Shown here in pieces: positions 9,878 to 16,721 of a stretch of DNA of 64,000 bases. The notes beneath the pieces are model-generated. The model was given only the letters and a program-made list of their open reading frames with translations. It ran no database searches and was not told the DNA's origin. This DNA comes from Phycisphaeraceae bacterium (GTDB taxonomy: Bacteria > Planctomycetota > Phycisphaerae > Phycisphaerales > SM1A02). The first letter of the stretch is position 1; the number at the start of each line of letters is the position of its first letter. A program made the translations under genes and the position numbers. The stretch spans positions 92,117 to 156,116 of the forward strand of contig JAHBWY010000005.1 of NCBI GenBank assembly GCA_019636735.1, written 5' to 3'.

Positions 9878-10570
9878 ATGCCACCTTCATTCTCGCCGCT
9901 TCGTCGCTTCGACCCGGGCATGCCTGCCCCGGACGCGGCCCGACGCTTCCTACAGGTGATGGCGCTGCGCCGCTCGGTTCGAATGTTCAGCAACCGGCCT
10001 GTGTCGCGCGAGACGATCGAGTCGATCATCGCCGCGGCGGGAACCGCACCCAGCGGCGCGAACAAGCAACCCTGGCGCTTCGTCGCCGTTCAGGACCCCG
10101 CGATCAAGCGAGAGATCCGCGAAGCGGCCGAAGTCGAGGAGCGTGAGTTCTATGGGCGCCGCGCCAACGCCGAGTGGCTCTCCGACCTTCAACCCTTCGG
10201 CACCGATGAGCACAAGCCCTTTCTTGAAGCGGCGCCGTGGCTCATTGCCGTCTTCAAGCTCGTGCGTGACGATCACGCGGGCAGCGCATCGGATCAGGTC
10301 TACTACATCAACGAGTCAGTGGGAATCGCGGTGGGGCTTCTGCTGGCGGCGGCCCATCACGCCGGGCTTGTCACGCTCACGCACACACCCAGTCCGATGA
10401 AGTTCCTCGCCAGCATCCTGCGACGCCCCGATCATGAGCGCCCCTTCCTGTTGATTCCCGTCGGCTACCCCGCCGACGATTGCGTGGTGCCCGACATCAC
10501 GCGCAAGCCGCTCAGTGAGATCATGGTGGTCGACCGCCCCGAAGCCGACGCGTCTAGCGCTTCACGGTGA
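9878..10570 (+). CDS. Nitroreductase-fold flavoprotein, iodotyrosine deiodinase-like
   Basis: A 230-residue FMN enzyme of the nitroreductase superfamily. Visible motifs are LRRSVRMFSNRPVSRE, GTAPSGANKQPWRFVAV (FMN binding), EEREFYGRR, EWLSDLQPFGTDEHKPFL, YYINESVGIAVGLLLAA, TLTHTPSPMKFL and RPFLLIPVGYPADD. The E-E-R-E-F-Y block followed by the THTPSPM loop resembles bacterial homologues of iodotyrosine deiodinase more than classic nitroreductases. It could be a reductive dehalogenase of halotyrosines or a general FMN reductase. The start is preceded by an 8-nt-period repeat rich in ATG triplets, of which 9878 is the usable in-frame one. The 3' end overlaps the convergent phosphoesterase gene by 17 nt. 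Confidence 0.85.
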   Translation: MPPSFSPLRRFDPGMPAPDAARRFLQVMALRRSVRMFSNRPVSRETIESIIAAAGTAPSGANKQPWRFVAVQDPAIKREIREAAEVEEREFYGRRANAEWLSDLQPFGTDEHKPFLEAAPWLIAVFKLVRDDHAGSASDQVYYINESVGIAVGLLLAAAHHAGLVTLTHTPSPMKFLASILRRPDHERPFLLIPVGYPADDCVVPDITRKPLSEIMVVDRPEADASSASR

Positions 10571-11504
10571 GCAGGAGAATCTCAGCCGGGCAGTTGACGC
10601 GCGCCGGGAACCAAGACCCGGCGCCGACATTCACAAAGAGCCGACTGTCGCCCTGCGCGTAAAGCCCCTTTCGGAGCGAACGAAGTCGCTCGCGAGCGGG
10701 GACTGAGCGATGGGCCCCGGCTGGCTCGGGAAGCACCACCTCGGGAGTGCCGCGCGCACTCTCATCTCGCGGTCTCGGCGCCCGCACCGCGCGATCGGGC
10801 AACCCGACCTGACCTCCATGCGTGTGTCCGGCCAAGGTCAACGGAATGCCAAGCCGAACCGCGGCGGGAAACGCCTTGGGATTGTGGGCCAGGAGAAGAT
10901 CGGGTCGCTCGCGCAGCGAGGCGACGCGCTCCTTGAGCTCGCGCTTCGTGCGCCCCCAGTCAATGCCGCCCACGCGCAGCGCATCCGAGCGCGCCTTCGT
11001 CTCCCGCGCCTCATCAACCTCATCCTGAAGCACTCGCAACCCACGCTTCCTCGCCGCACGAACGAGCGCATCGGGGTCATCGAGATGATCGTGATTACCA
11101 AGCACGAGATAGCGCCCCATCGGCGCCCGGAGTTCACCCATCGCCTTCAGGAGCGGCTCGGCGCCGCGCCACTCGAGGTCGACCACATCACCCGTGCAGG
11201 CGAGAAGGTCGGGCTTCGCGCGATCGACGCGCTCGATGATCTCGAGCGCCTTCGGCATCGGCATCAGTTCGCCCAGGTGAAAGTCGCTCACATGGGCAAT
11301 GCGCAGTCCCTCGAAGCGCTCCGGCCAAGAAGGAACATGGAGCGTGATCTCCCGCAGCTCGATCGGGCGCAGGAGATGTCGCCGCTTGAGCGCCCCGCCC
11401 AGCAGGCGATCGGGCGCGACGGTGAAGAAGAAGTGACGCAGCTTCGCGCGCGCGAGCTTGGCACCCCCACCGCGACGCTGAGCAACCTTGGGCCGACGCG
11501 GCAT
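10554..11504 (-). CDS. Calcineurin-like metallophosphoesterase (YaeI-type)
   Basis: A 316-residue dinuclear-metal phosphoesterase. The metal ligands follow the expected order: HVSDFHLGE, GDVVDLEW, LGNHDHLDD, LLAHNPKAF and AGHTHGGQVG. The first 60 residues are basic and may associate with the membrane, as in YaeI-type enzymes that act near lipid head groups; the substrate is not known. It is convergent with the nitroreductase-like gene and overlaps its end by 17 nt. The beta-barrel-like gene lies just upstream on the same strand (23-nt gap), so the two may be co-transcribed. No strong Shine-Dalgarno precedes the ATG. A second member of the family is at 33485. Confidence 0.9.
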   Translation of the reverse strand: MPRRPKVAQRRGGGAKLARAKLRHFFFTVAPDRLLGGALKRRHLLRPIELREITLHVPSWPERFEGLRIAHVSDFHLGELMPMPKALEIIERVDRAKPDLLACTGDVVDLEWRGAEPLLKAMGELRAPMGRYLVLGNHDHLDDPDALVRAARKRGLRVLQDEVDEARETKARSDALRVGGIDWGRTKRELKERVASLRERPDLLLAHNPKAFPAAVRLGIPLTLAGHTHGGQVGLPDRAVRAPRPRDESARGTPEVVLPEPAGAHRSVPARERLRSLRKGLYAQGDSRLFVNVGAGSWFPARVNCPAEILLLTVKR

Positions 11505-11527
11505 GGGTGATGAAAGGCCCGCACGCC

Positions 11528-12556
11528 TCAGAAGTGAAGGACACCGCCGACAAAAAGGCCCGCCACGCTGGCGTCCAAGTCCTGATTGCGACCCTTCGCC
11601 TGTATGTTCTGAAGGCGATACCCGAAGGTGACGCCGAGATTGTCGATGGGATAGACGGTCAGTCCAGCGCGCACCTGGTAGTAGGAGCCCGTCCCCGGAT
11701 ACGCCGGTCCGAACGCGCCGTCGGCGTCGATGCTCATGCGCTCCAGCAGCGGGAAGACATCGCGCAACCAGATGTCGACCGACACCCGACCGCCGATGTA
11801 GACGGCGGTCCAGGTCTGATCGAGCGTGGTGGACTGATTCGTCCGAAGGCTCGTCACCTCGAGATCGGTATTGATCGCCCGCACGCCGACGAACGCGCCG
11901 AGTCGGAGATCGGAGCGATAGCCACCAGGGCCACCAAGGCCGCCATCGGCCACACGATTCTTCGTTCGATTCGCTTCGTTCACTCCACCGAAGGGAAAGG
12001 GCCGATCAGCAAACGGGCGATAGAGATCGACGCCGAACTCACCTCCGATGTTCCACATGCTGAATTGGCTGGCGAGTGGATCCCCCGCGACGATGTTCAC
12101 TCCTCCGAAGTTGTTGTTGAAGGGCGCGATGGAACCACCATCGGTGCTGAAGGAGCTCCCACCGACGCGCACATTGAGGAAGCGCCAGCGCACCTCGAGG
12201 TCGCCGGCGAAGCTCGTCTCCATCGATGAGAGACCGAGATCGCTCTTCAAGTCATAGGTCAGCGAGTTGCCGACGGTGACATCGCCCGAAACGCGCGCGA
12301 ACCACGCCCCGGCCGCAAGGTTCACCTGAAGGCGATCCCACGCGCGAAGCTCATCTTCGAGTTCCGGCGCCAATGGCGGCGGTGGTGCGTCATTGCTCCC
12401 GGACGCCGCAGGCTGGCGCGGGACCGCGAAGATCCCGGTGGTGGTCGTCGCAGAGACCGGCACCACTTCGTCGTCATCCATCGGTGCCCCCAATGCCGCG
12501 ACTGCCGAGCCCAAGCCCATCAAGCACGCCAAGCCGATCGTGGTGACACCTCGCAT
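11528..12556 (-). CDS. Probable outer-membrane beta-barrel protein
   Basis: A 342-residue exported protein. A signal peptide is clear (residues 1-24, ending VAALGA), followed by a Ser/Thr/Pro-rich linker (about 30-65) and a C-terminal part rich in alternating hydrophobic/polar strands (LQVNLAAGAWFARVSGDV, LEVRWRFLNVRVGGSS, GVTFGYRLQNIQA). It ends in GLFVGGVLHF with a terminal Phe, the usual signal for outer-membrane insertion. Function is unknown; porin or structural roles are possible. Its start lies only 24 nt from the divergent arfB start, with a palindrome serving as -10 in both directions (TACGGT here, 11 nt before ATG). No Shine-Dalgarno. Confidence 0.8.
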   Translation of the reverse strand: MRGVTTIGLACLMGLGSAVAALGAPMDDDEVVPVSATTTTGIFAVPRQPAASGSNDAPPPPLAPELEDELRAWDRLQVNLAAGAWFARVSGDVTVGNSLTYDLKSDLGLSSMETSFAGDLEVRWRFLNVRVGGSSFSTDGGSIAPFNNNFGGVNIVAGDPLASQFSMWNIGGEFGVDLYRPFADRPFPFGGVNEANRTKNRVADGGLGGPGGYRSDLRLGAFVGVRAINTDLEVTSLRTNQSTTLDQTWTAVYIGGRVSVDIWLRDVFPLLERMSIDADGAFGPAYPGTGSYYQVRAGLTVYPIDNLGVTFGYRLQNIQAKGRNQDLDASVAGLFVGGVLHF

Positions 12557-12563
12557 GTCGGGA

Positions 12564-12576
12564 GCGTACCGTACGC
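12564..12576. promoter_or_regulatory. Palindromic bidirectional -10 element between arfB and the barrel gene
   Basis: GCGTAC-C-GTACGC is a perfect 6-nt palindrome with one central base in a 24-nt gap between two divergent start codons. Read on the plus strand it gives TACCGT 8 nt before the arfB ATG. On the minus strand it gives TACGGT 11 nt before the other ATG. This fits one sequence serving as the -10 box for both genes. It could instead be a regulator site. Confidence 0.5.
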
Positions 12577-12580
12577 ATCG

Positions 12581-13072
12581 ATGATTCCCGGAGGCTCACA
12601 CTCCGATGAGGGCGAACCTCGACCGGCGCCGCGCCACGCCGTTCGCCCACCCAACGCCATCGACCTCGGTCGCGGGGCGTGGGTGGCACCGCAGCGATTG
12701 AAATGGTCCTTCAGCCGGGCTGGCGGGCCGGGCGGTCAACATGTCAACACCACCAGCACACGCGCTTCGCTTCGCGTGCATCTTGACGATATCGGCGGTC
12801 TCAACGCTGCCGCGCGGCAGCGCCTGATGACCCTCGCCTCCGCATGGCTTGCGCGTGGCGAGGAGCTCGTCCTCCATGCCGACGAGACGCGCTCGCAACT
12901 CGACAACCGCGAGGCGGCGCTCCGCCGGCTGGCCGAAGTGGTCACACGCGCTGCCACGCCGCCGAAGGTGCGCCGACCGACCAAGCCGACGCGCGGAAGC
13001 AAGGAGCGGCGACTGGCCTCGAAGAAGCGTGACGGTGAAAAGAAGTCGCGGCGCCAGTGGCGCGATGAGTAG
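12581..13072 (+). CDS. arfB: Peptidyl-tRNA hydrolase ArfB-like ribosome rescue factor
   Basis: A 163-residue GGQ-domain protein. The catalytic loop is SFSRAGGPGGQHVNT, which in ArfB/YaeJ hydrolyses peptidyl-tRNA on ribosomes stalled without a stop codon. The protein then shows the RASLRVHLDDI strand and a strongly basic C-terminal tail (RRPTKPTRGSKERRLASKK) that in ArfB enters the empty mRNA channel. Size and domain order fit ArfB rather than full release factors. The first 30 residues are extra. There is no Shine-Dalgarno; TACCGT lies 8 nt upstream of the ATG. The gene is convergent with purM, 15 nt apart. Confidence 0.9.
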   Translation: MIPGGSHSDEGEPRPAPRHAVRPPNAIDLGRGAWVAPQRLKWSFSRAGGPGGQHVNTTSTRASLRVHLDDIGGLNAAARQRLMTLASAWLARGEELVLHADETRSQLDNREAALRRLAEVVTRAATPPKVRRPTKPTRGSKERRLASKKRDGEKKSRRQWRDE

Positions 13073-13087
13073 CGCAGGCCGGGCGCA

Positions 13088-14227
13088 TCAGGCGAAGCGC
13101 ACTTCGCCTGTGCCCTTCTCGATACTTCCGCAGACAAAGGCCATTTCGCCATAACGGCGGAGCTTGGCCAGCACGCCCTCGGCGAAGCTCGGCCGGACCA
13201 CCAGCATGTAGCCGACGCCCATGTTGAAGACGCGCCACATCTCATCCTCCGCCACGCCGCCATGGCGCTGCAGGAAACGGAAGATCGGAGGCACCGTCCA
13301 CGCCGAGCGATCGATGACGGCATCGACCTTCTCCGTCAGAGCTCGACAGAGGTTCCCGGGAATGCCGCCGCCGGTGATGTGGGCCATGCCCGAGACGACC
13401 TTCTTGCGCCGATAGGAGTTGAGCAGCTTGACGATCGGCTTCGCGTAGATGCGCGTCGGCTCGAGCAGGATGTCGATGAGCCGCAATTGCGTGCTCCAGG
13501 AGAGCGGCGTTCCGTCGAGCTCTGGATAGACCGCGTCGAGATCGAGCCGCGCGTCGCGGACGATGCGACGCACCAGTGAGTAGCCATTGCTGTGAATGCC
13601 GCTCGAGGCGAGGCCGATCACGACATCGCCGCGCCGGACGCGCGTTGCATCCATCGCGCGGTCAAGTTCGACCACGCCGACCGCGAAGCCCGCGATGTCG
13701 AAGTCGCCTGGCTTGTAGATGTCGGGCATCTCCGCGCACTCGCCGCCGATCAGGGCACAGCCGGCCACCTCGCACCCCTTCGCCACGCCTTCGATGATTG
13801 AAGCCGTCTCCTTCGGCTTGATGCGACTCAGTCCGAGGTAGTCGAGGAAGAAGAGCGGTTCGGCTCCCTGCACGATGAGGTCGTTCACATTCATCGCCAC
13901 ACAGTCGATGCCGACCGTGTGATGCACACCGCGCTCCGCCGCGAGCAGCACCTTGGTTCCCACACCATCGGTGCAGGCGACAAGCACCGGGTCGCGGTAG
14001 TTGCGCTTGAAGAGCTTCTCGTTGAAGTCGAGGCGGAACATGCCCGCGAACGCGCCGTGGCGTCCGATCACGCGCGGACCATGGGTGCGCCGAAGAATCG
14101 GCTTGATGAGGTCGACCACCTCATCACCCGCATCGATGTCGACGCCTGATTGTGCATAGGTCAAGCCGCCCGATGGCGCACCGTCGCGGGTGGCCGAGGA
14201 AGCGTCGCCCTTGGGCGCTGGACTCAT
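13088..14227 (-). CDS. purM: Phosphoribosylformylglycinamidine cyclo-ligase PurM
   Basis: PurM (AIR synthetase) closes the imidazole ring in de novo purine synthesis. The 379-residue product begins [15 protein letters not shown] and, after a short polar head, shows [17 protein letters not shown], the ATP-site motif [46 protein letters not shown] and [13 protein letters not shown], all typical of PurM. A longer frame upstream into sucD is not needed, because this ATG has the TACCAT box (14234-14239) exactly 6 nt before it and no Shine-Dalgarno. It is divergent from sucD with a 39-nt gap. Confidence 0.95.
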   Translation of the reverse strand: MSPAPKGDASSATRDGAPSGGLTYAQSGVDIDAGDEVVDLIKPILRRTHGPRVIGRHGAFAGMFRLDFNEKLFKRNYRDPVLVACTDGVGTKVLLAAERGVHHTVGIDCVAMNVNDLIVQGAEPLFFLDYLGLSRIKPKETASIIEGVAKGCEVAGCALIGGECAEMPDIYKPGDFDIAGFAVGVVELDRAMDATRVRRGDVVIGLASSGIHSNGYSLVRRIVRDARLDLDAVYPELDGTPLSWSTQLRLIDILLEPTRIYAKPIVKLLNSYRRKKVVSGMAHITGGGIPGNLCRALTEKVDAVIDRSAWTVPPIFRFLQRHGGVAEDEMWRVFNMGVGYMLVVRPSFAEGVLAKLRRYGEMAFVCGSIEKGTGEVRFA

Positions 14228-14233
14228 GTCCGA

Positions 14234-14256
14234 ATGGTAACGGATGCTGCTATCCT
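14234..14256. promoter_or_regulatory. Divergent purM/sucD promoter pair in a 39-nt gap
   Basis: TACCAT on the minus strand (14234-14239) lies 6 nt before the purM ATG. TATCCT on the plus strand (14251-14256) lies 10 nt before the sucD ATG. With so little space each -35 region must fall inside or next to the other promoter, so the two genes may compete for RNA polymerase. This is motif reading only. Confidence 0.5.
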
Positions 14257-14266
14257 TCCCGCCCCC

Positions 14267-15247
14267 ATGTCGATCCTCGTTGATGGTGCAACCAAGGTCA
14301 TCTGCCAGGGCATCACCGGCTCCACCGGTGCCCTGCACACCAGGGGTTGCTTTGAGTATGGAACGCAGCTTGTCGGCGGCACCTCCCCCGGCAAGGGCGG
14401 AAGCCGCGACGCCAACGGTCTGCCCGTCTTCGACACGGTCCGTCAGGCCGTGCGCGACACGGGCGCCACGGCGTCGATGATCTTCGTTCCGCCGCCGGGT
14501 GCTGCCGATGCGATTCTTGAAGCGGCCGACGCGGGCATCACCGTCATCTGCGCCATCACCGAAGGCGTGCCCGTGCAGGACATGGTGCGCACGCGCGCCG
14601 TGCTCGACCGCGTGCACCCTCAAGTGAAACTCATTGGTCCGAACTGCCCGGGCGTCATCACTCCCGGACGGCGCGTCGCAGGTTCCGGGGCCGAGCCATC
14701 GACCGCGCGCTTTGAAGGCGGCTGCAAGATCGGCATCATGCCCGGGTACATCCACACGCATCGCCACGATGCCACAAGCGGTCGCGCGGTGGGCATTGTG
14801 AGTCGATCAGGCACGCTGACCTACGAAGCGGTCTGGCAGACTTCATCACTCGGCATCGGCCAGAGCACCTGCGTCGGCATCGGCGGAGATCCGGTGCGCG
14901 GCCTCGGTTTCATCGAGGTGCTCGAGATGTTCAACGCCGATCAGGAGACGGACGGCGTGGTGATGATCGGCGAGATCGGCGGCAACGACGAGACCCTCGC
15001 AGGGCGCTGGGTTCAGACCCACATGCGAAAGCCCGTCGTTGCGTTCATCGCCGGTCGAACGGCCCCGAAGGGCAAGCGCATGGGCCATGCCGGCGCGATC
15101 ATCGGCGGCGCCGATGACACGGCGCAGGCGAAGATCGAGGCTCTGCGCGGCTTCGGCGTGCAGGTCGCGGAGAGCCCCGCAGACATCGGCGTCGCAATGG
15201 CGAAGGCGCTGGGCGTGTCTGCGGTCCTCGCTTCAGCAGCGGTGTGA
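14267..15247 (+). CDS. sucD: Succinyl-CoA ligase alpha subunit SucD
   Basis: The 326-residue product carries the CoA-binding Rossmann domain ([32 protein letters not shown]), [36 protein letters not shown] and the phosphohistidine site RMGHAGAI (His274). It is the alpha subunit of the TCA-cycle enzyme that makes succinate plus NTP. Two features differ from typical SucD: an insertion of roughly 15 residues at about 135-152 and an altered loop [12 protein letters not shown] before the VGIVSRSG strand. sucC is not adjacent, so the beta subunit must be elsewhere. The start is supported by TATCCT 10 nt upstream. The in-frame extension back to 14150 would run into purM. Confidence 0.93.
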   Translation: MSILVDGATKVICQGITGSTGALHTRGCFEYGTQLVGGTSPGKGGSRDANGLPVFDTVRQAVRDTGATASMIFVPPPGAADAILEAADAGITVICAITEGVPVQDMVRTRAVLDRVHPQVKLIGPNCPGVITPGRRVAGSGAEPSTARFEGGCKIGIMPGYIHTHRHDATSGRAVGIVSRSGTLTYEAVWQTSSLGIGQSTCVGIGGDPVRGLGFIEVLEMFNADQETDGVVMIGEIGGNDETLAGRWVQTHMRKPVVAFIAGRTAPKGKRMGHAGAIIGGADDTAQAKIEALRGFGVQVAESPADIGVAMAKALGVSAVLASAAV

Positions 15248-15424
15248 TGGCGCGGTGGATTGAGTTGCGGGTGGCTCCGGCGCTTGCGATCCGGGATCAA
15301 TGATCCTCGGCTCGTCTTCACCCGCGATGACGCCGGGACGATTGACCAAGCGGAACACAAAGGCCAGTTGACCGGCCCGCGGCCATCGCTTCCCCATGCC
15401 GTCGGCTTCTATCATTGCGGCATC

Positions 15425-16651
15425 ATGGACCTGCGCCCTTCCGGCTTCGAGTTCGCCCGAGTGCTTCGCCTGAGTCTCCGCAGCGCCTGGTGCACAGCCG
15501 CGGCGCTCCTCCTCACGGTGCCCTGCTTGGCGGTCACGGCACCTGCGGCAAGTGATGACTCGCGCGGTGAGAGGTCGCCCCGCGCACTCGAGACTCAAAC
15601 GACTGCATCTCCCGCGCCGGCCGCCGACCCTCAATCCACCGAGTCGCCGCAGCACACGCCATCGGCTTCACCCTCCGCGTCCCCCACTGCCACAGCGCCG
15701 GATCGCACCGACTCCCCCGCCCCTCGGCCGAACACACCCGAGGCCCAGAAGGCTCCGGGCTCTCACTATGAGCGAGTGGGATTGATCGGGGCGAGCGCCA
15801 CCGCTGGCTTTGGCGTGCGCGTTGACGCCGTTGGCGAGGATGGCGTGTCGCGCGAGATTCACGCGGCCGATCTTGGCGATGTCTTCCTCGCGGCCAGCCA
15901 GCGACCCGTGACCATCAGTCGCTTCGCATCGCTCTGGTTCTTCAACGATCCGCTCTCCACGGGTCGCGGCGCCATCGATCGAATGCTGGCGTTCAAGCCC
16001 ACCTGCGTCTTCGCCGTCGACTTCCTCTTCTGGTACGGGTACGGCTCAACCAACGCGCAAGGGAGGCGGCTTGAGAACGAAGAGCAGCGCCTTGGGCTGC
16101 TCGAGGTCGGGCTCTCCGAACTTGATCGCATCGTGAAGACCGGCATTCCCGTCGTGGTCGGCGACTTCCCCAACATGGAGGCCTCCGTGGGCCGAATGCT
16201 TCGCGCGGAGCAGTTGCCGAAGCGCGAGACGCTCGAGAGGCTGAATGCAAGATTGCACGAGTGGGCGAAGACGCGCCCGAATGTCCGCGTTCTTCCACTC
16301 TCGACGCTCGTCCCCTCGCTTGAGACGGGGCAGAGCGTCGATATCCGCGGCCGAGCGTGGAGCAAGGCGAATGACGGCGAACTCATTCAGCGCGACAGGC
16401 TCCATCCCACCTTTGCCGGCGCCATGGCCATGCTGGCGAAGGCGTGCGAGCTGATGGATCTCTGCGTCGCGTCCGATGGGGATGGCAACACCTCGTCGGC
16501 AACCGTGGAGACGACGGTGACGGTCTGCGACGAGACACTCTGCTTTGAACCGGTGAAGCTGCGCGAGCGCTTCATCCAACAGGTGCGTGAAGGTCGTCGC
16601 CGCTCGGCTCCGAACGACGCCGGTCCGCCGCAGCCATCCAACGCCGAGTGA
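15425..16651 (+). CDS. Secreted SGNH/GDSL-type hydrolase-like protein
   Basis: A 408-residue exported protein. The first 40 residues are a signal peptide (SAWCTAAALLLTVPCLAVTA), followed by a long Pro/Ser/Thr-rich linker to about residue 110. The catalytic domain begins at RVGLIGASATAGFGV, where the Ser of block I would be the nucleophile, and ends with ERDRLHPTFAGAM-like spacing (QRDRLHPTF) carrying the block V Asp and His. This fits an SGNH-type esterase/acylhydrolase, but the usual GDS is GAS. A C-terminal tail with Cys pairs follows. The start has TATCAT 9 nt upstream and no Shine-Dalgarno. Substrate unknown. Confidence 0.75.
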   Translation: MDLRPSGFEFARVLRLSLRSAWCTAAALLLTVPCLAVTAPAASDDSRGERSPRALETQTTASPAPAADPQSTESPQHTPSASPSASPTATAPDRTDSPAPRPNTPEAQKAPGSHYERVGLIGASATAGFGVRVDAVGEDGVSREIHAADLGDVFLAASQRPVTISRFASLWFFNDPLSTGRGAIDRMLAFKPTCVFAVDFLFWYGYGSTNAQGRRLENEEQRLGLLEVGLSELDRIVKTGIPVVVGDFPNMEASVGRMLRAEQLPKRETLERLNARLHEWAKTRPNVRVLPLSTLVPSLETGQSVDIRGRAWSKANDGELIQRDRLHPTFAGAMAMLAKACELMDLCVASDGDGNTSSATVETTVTVCDETLCFEPVKLRERFIQQVREGRRRSAPNDAGPPQPSNAE

Positions 16652-16664
16652 GGCCACGCGGCTC

Positions 16665-16697
16665 GACATCCGCGCGGTTTGACATCCGCGCGCGGAT
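16665..16697. repeat. Direct repeat plus 14-nt palindrome between convergent genes
   Basis: GACATCCGCGCG occurs at 16665 and again at 16681. The second copy extends into the perfect palindrome ATCCGCGCGCGGAT (16684-16697). It sits in the 70-nt gap between the convergent SGNH hydrolase and 699-residue protein genes. It may be a weak transcription barrier. No T-run follows on either strand. Confidence 0.4.
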
Positions 16698-16721
16698 CGT
16701 CACGCTCCCCTTCCACTCGGC

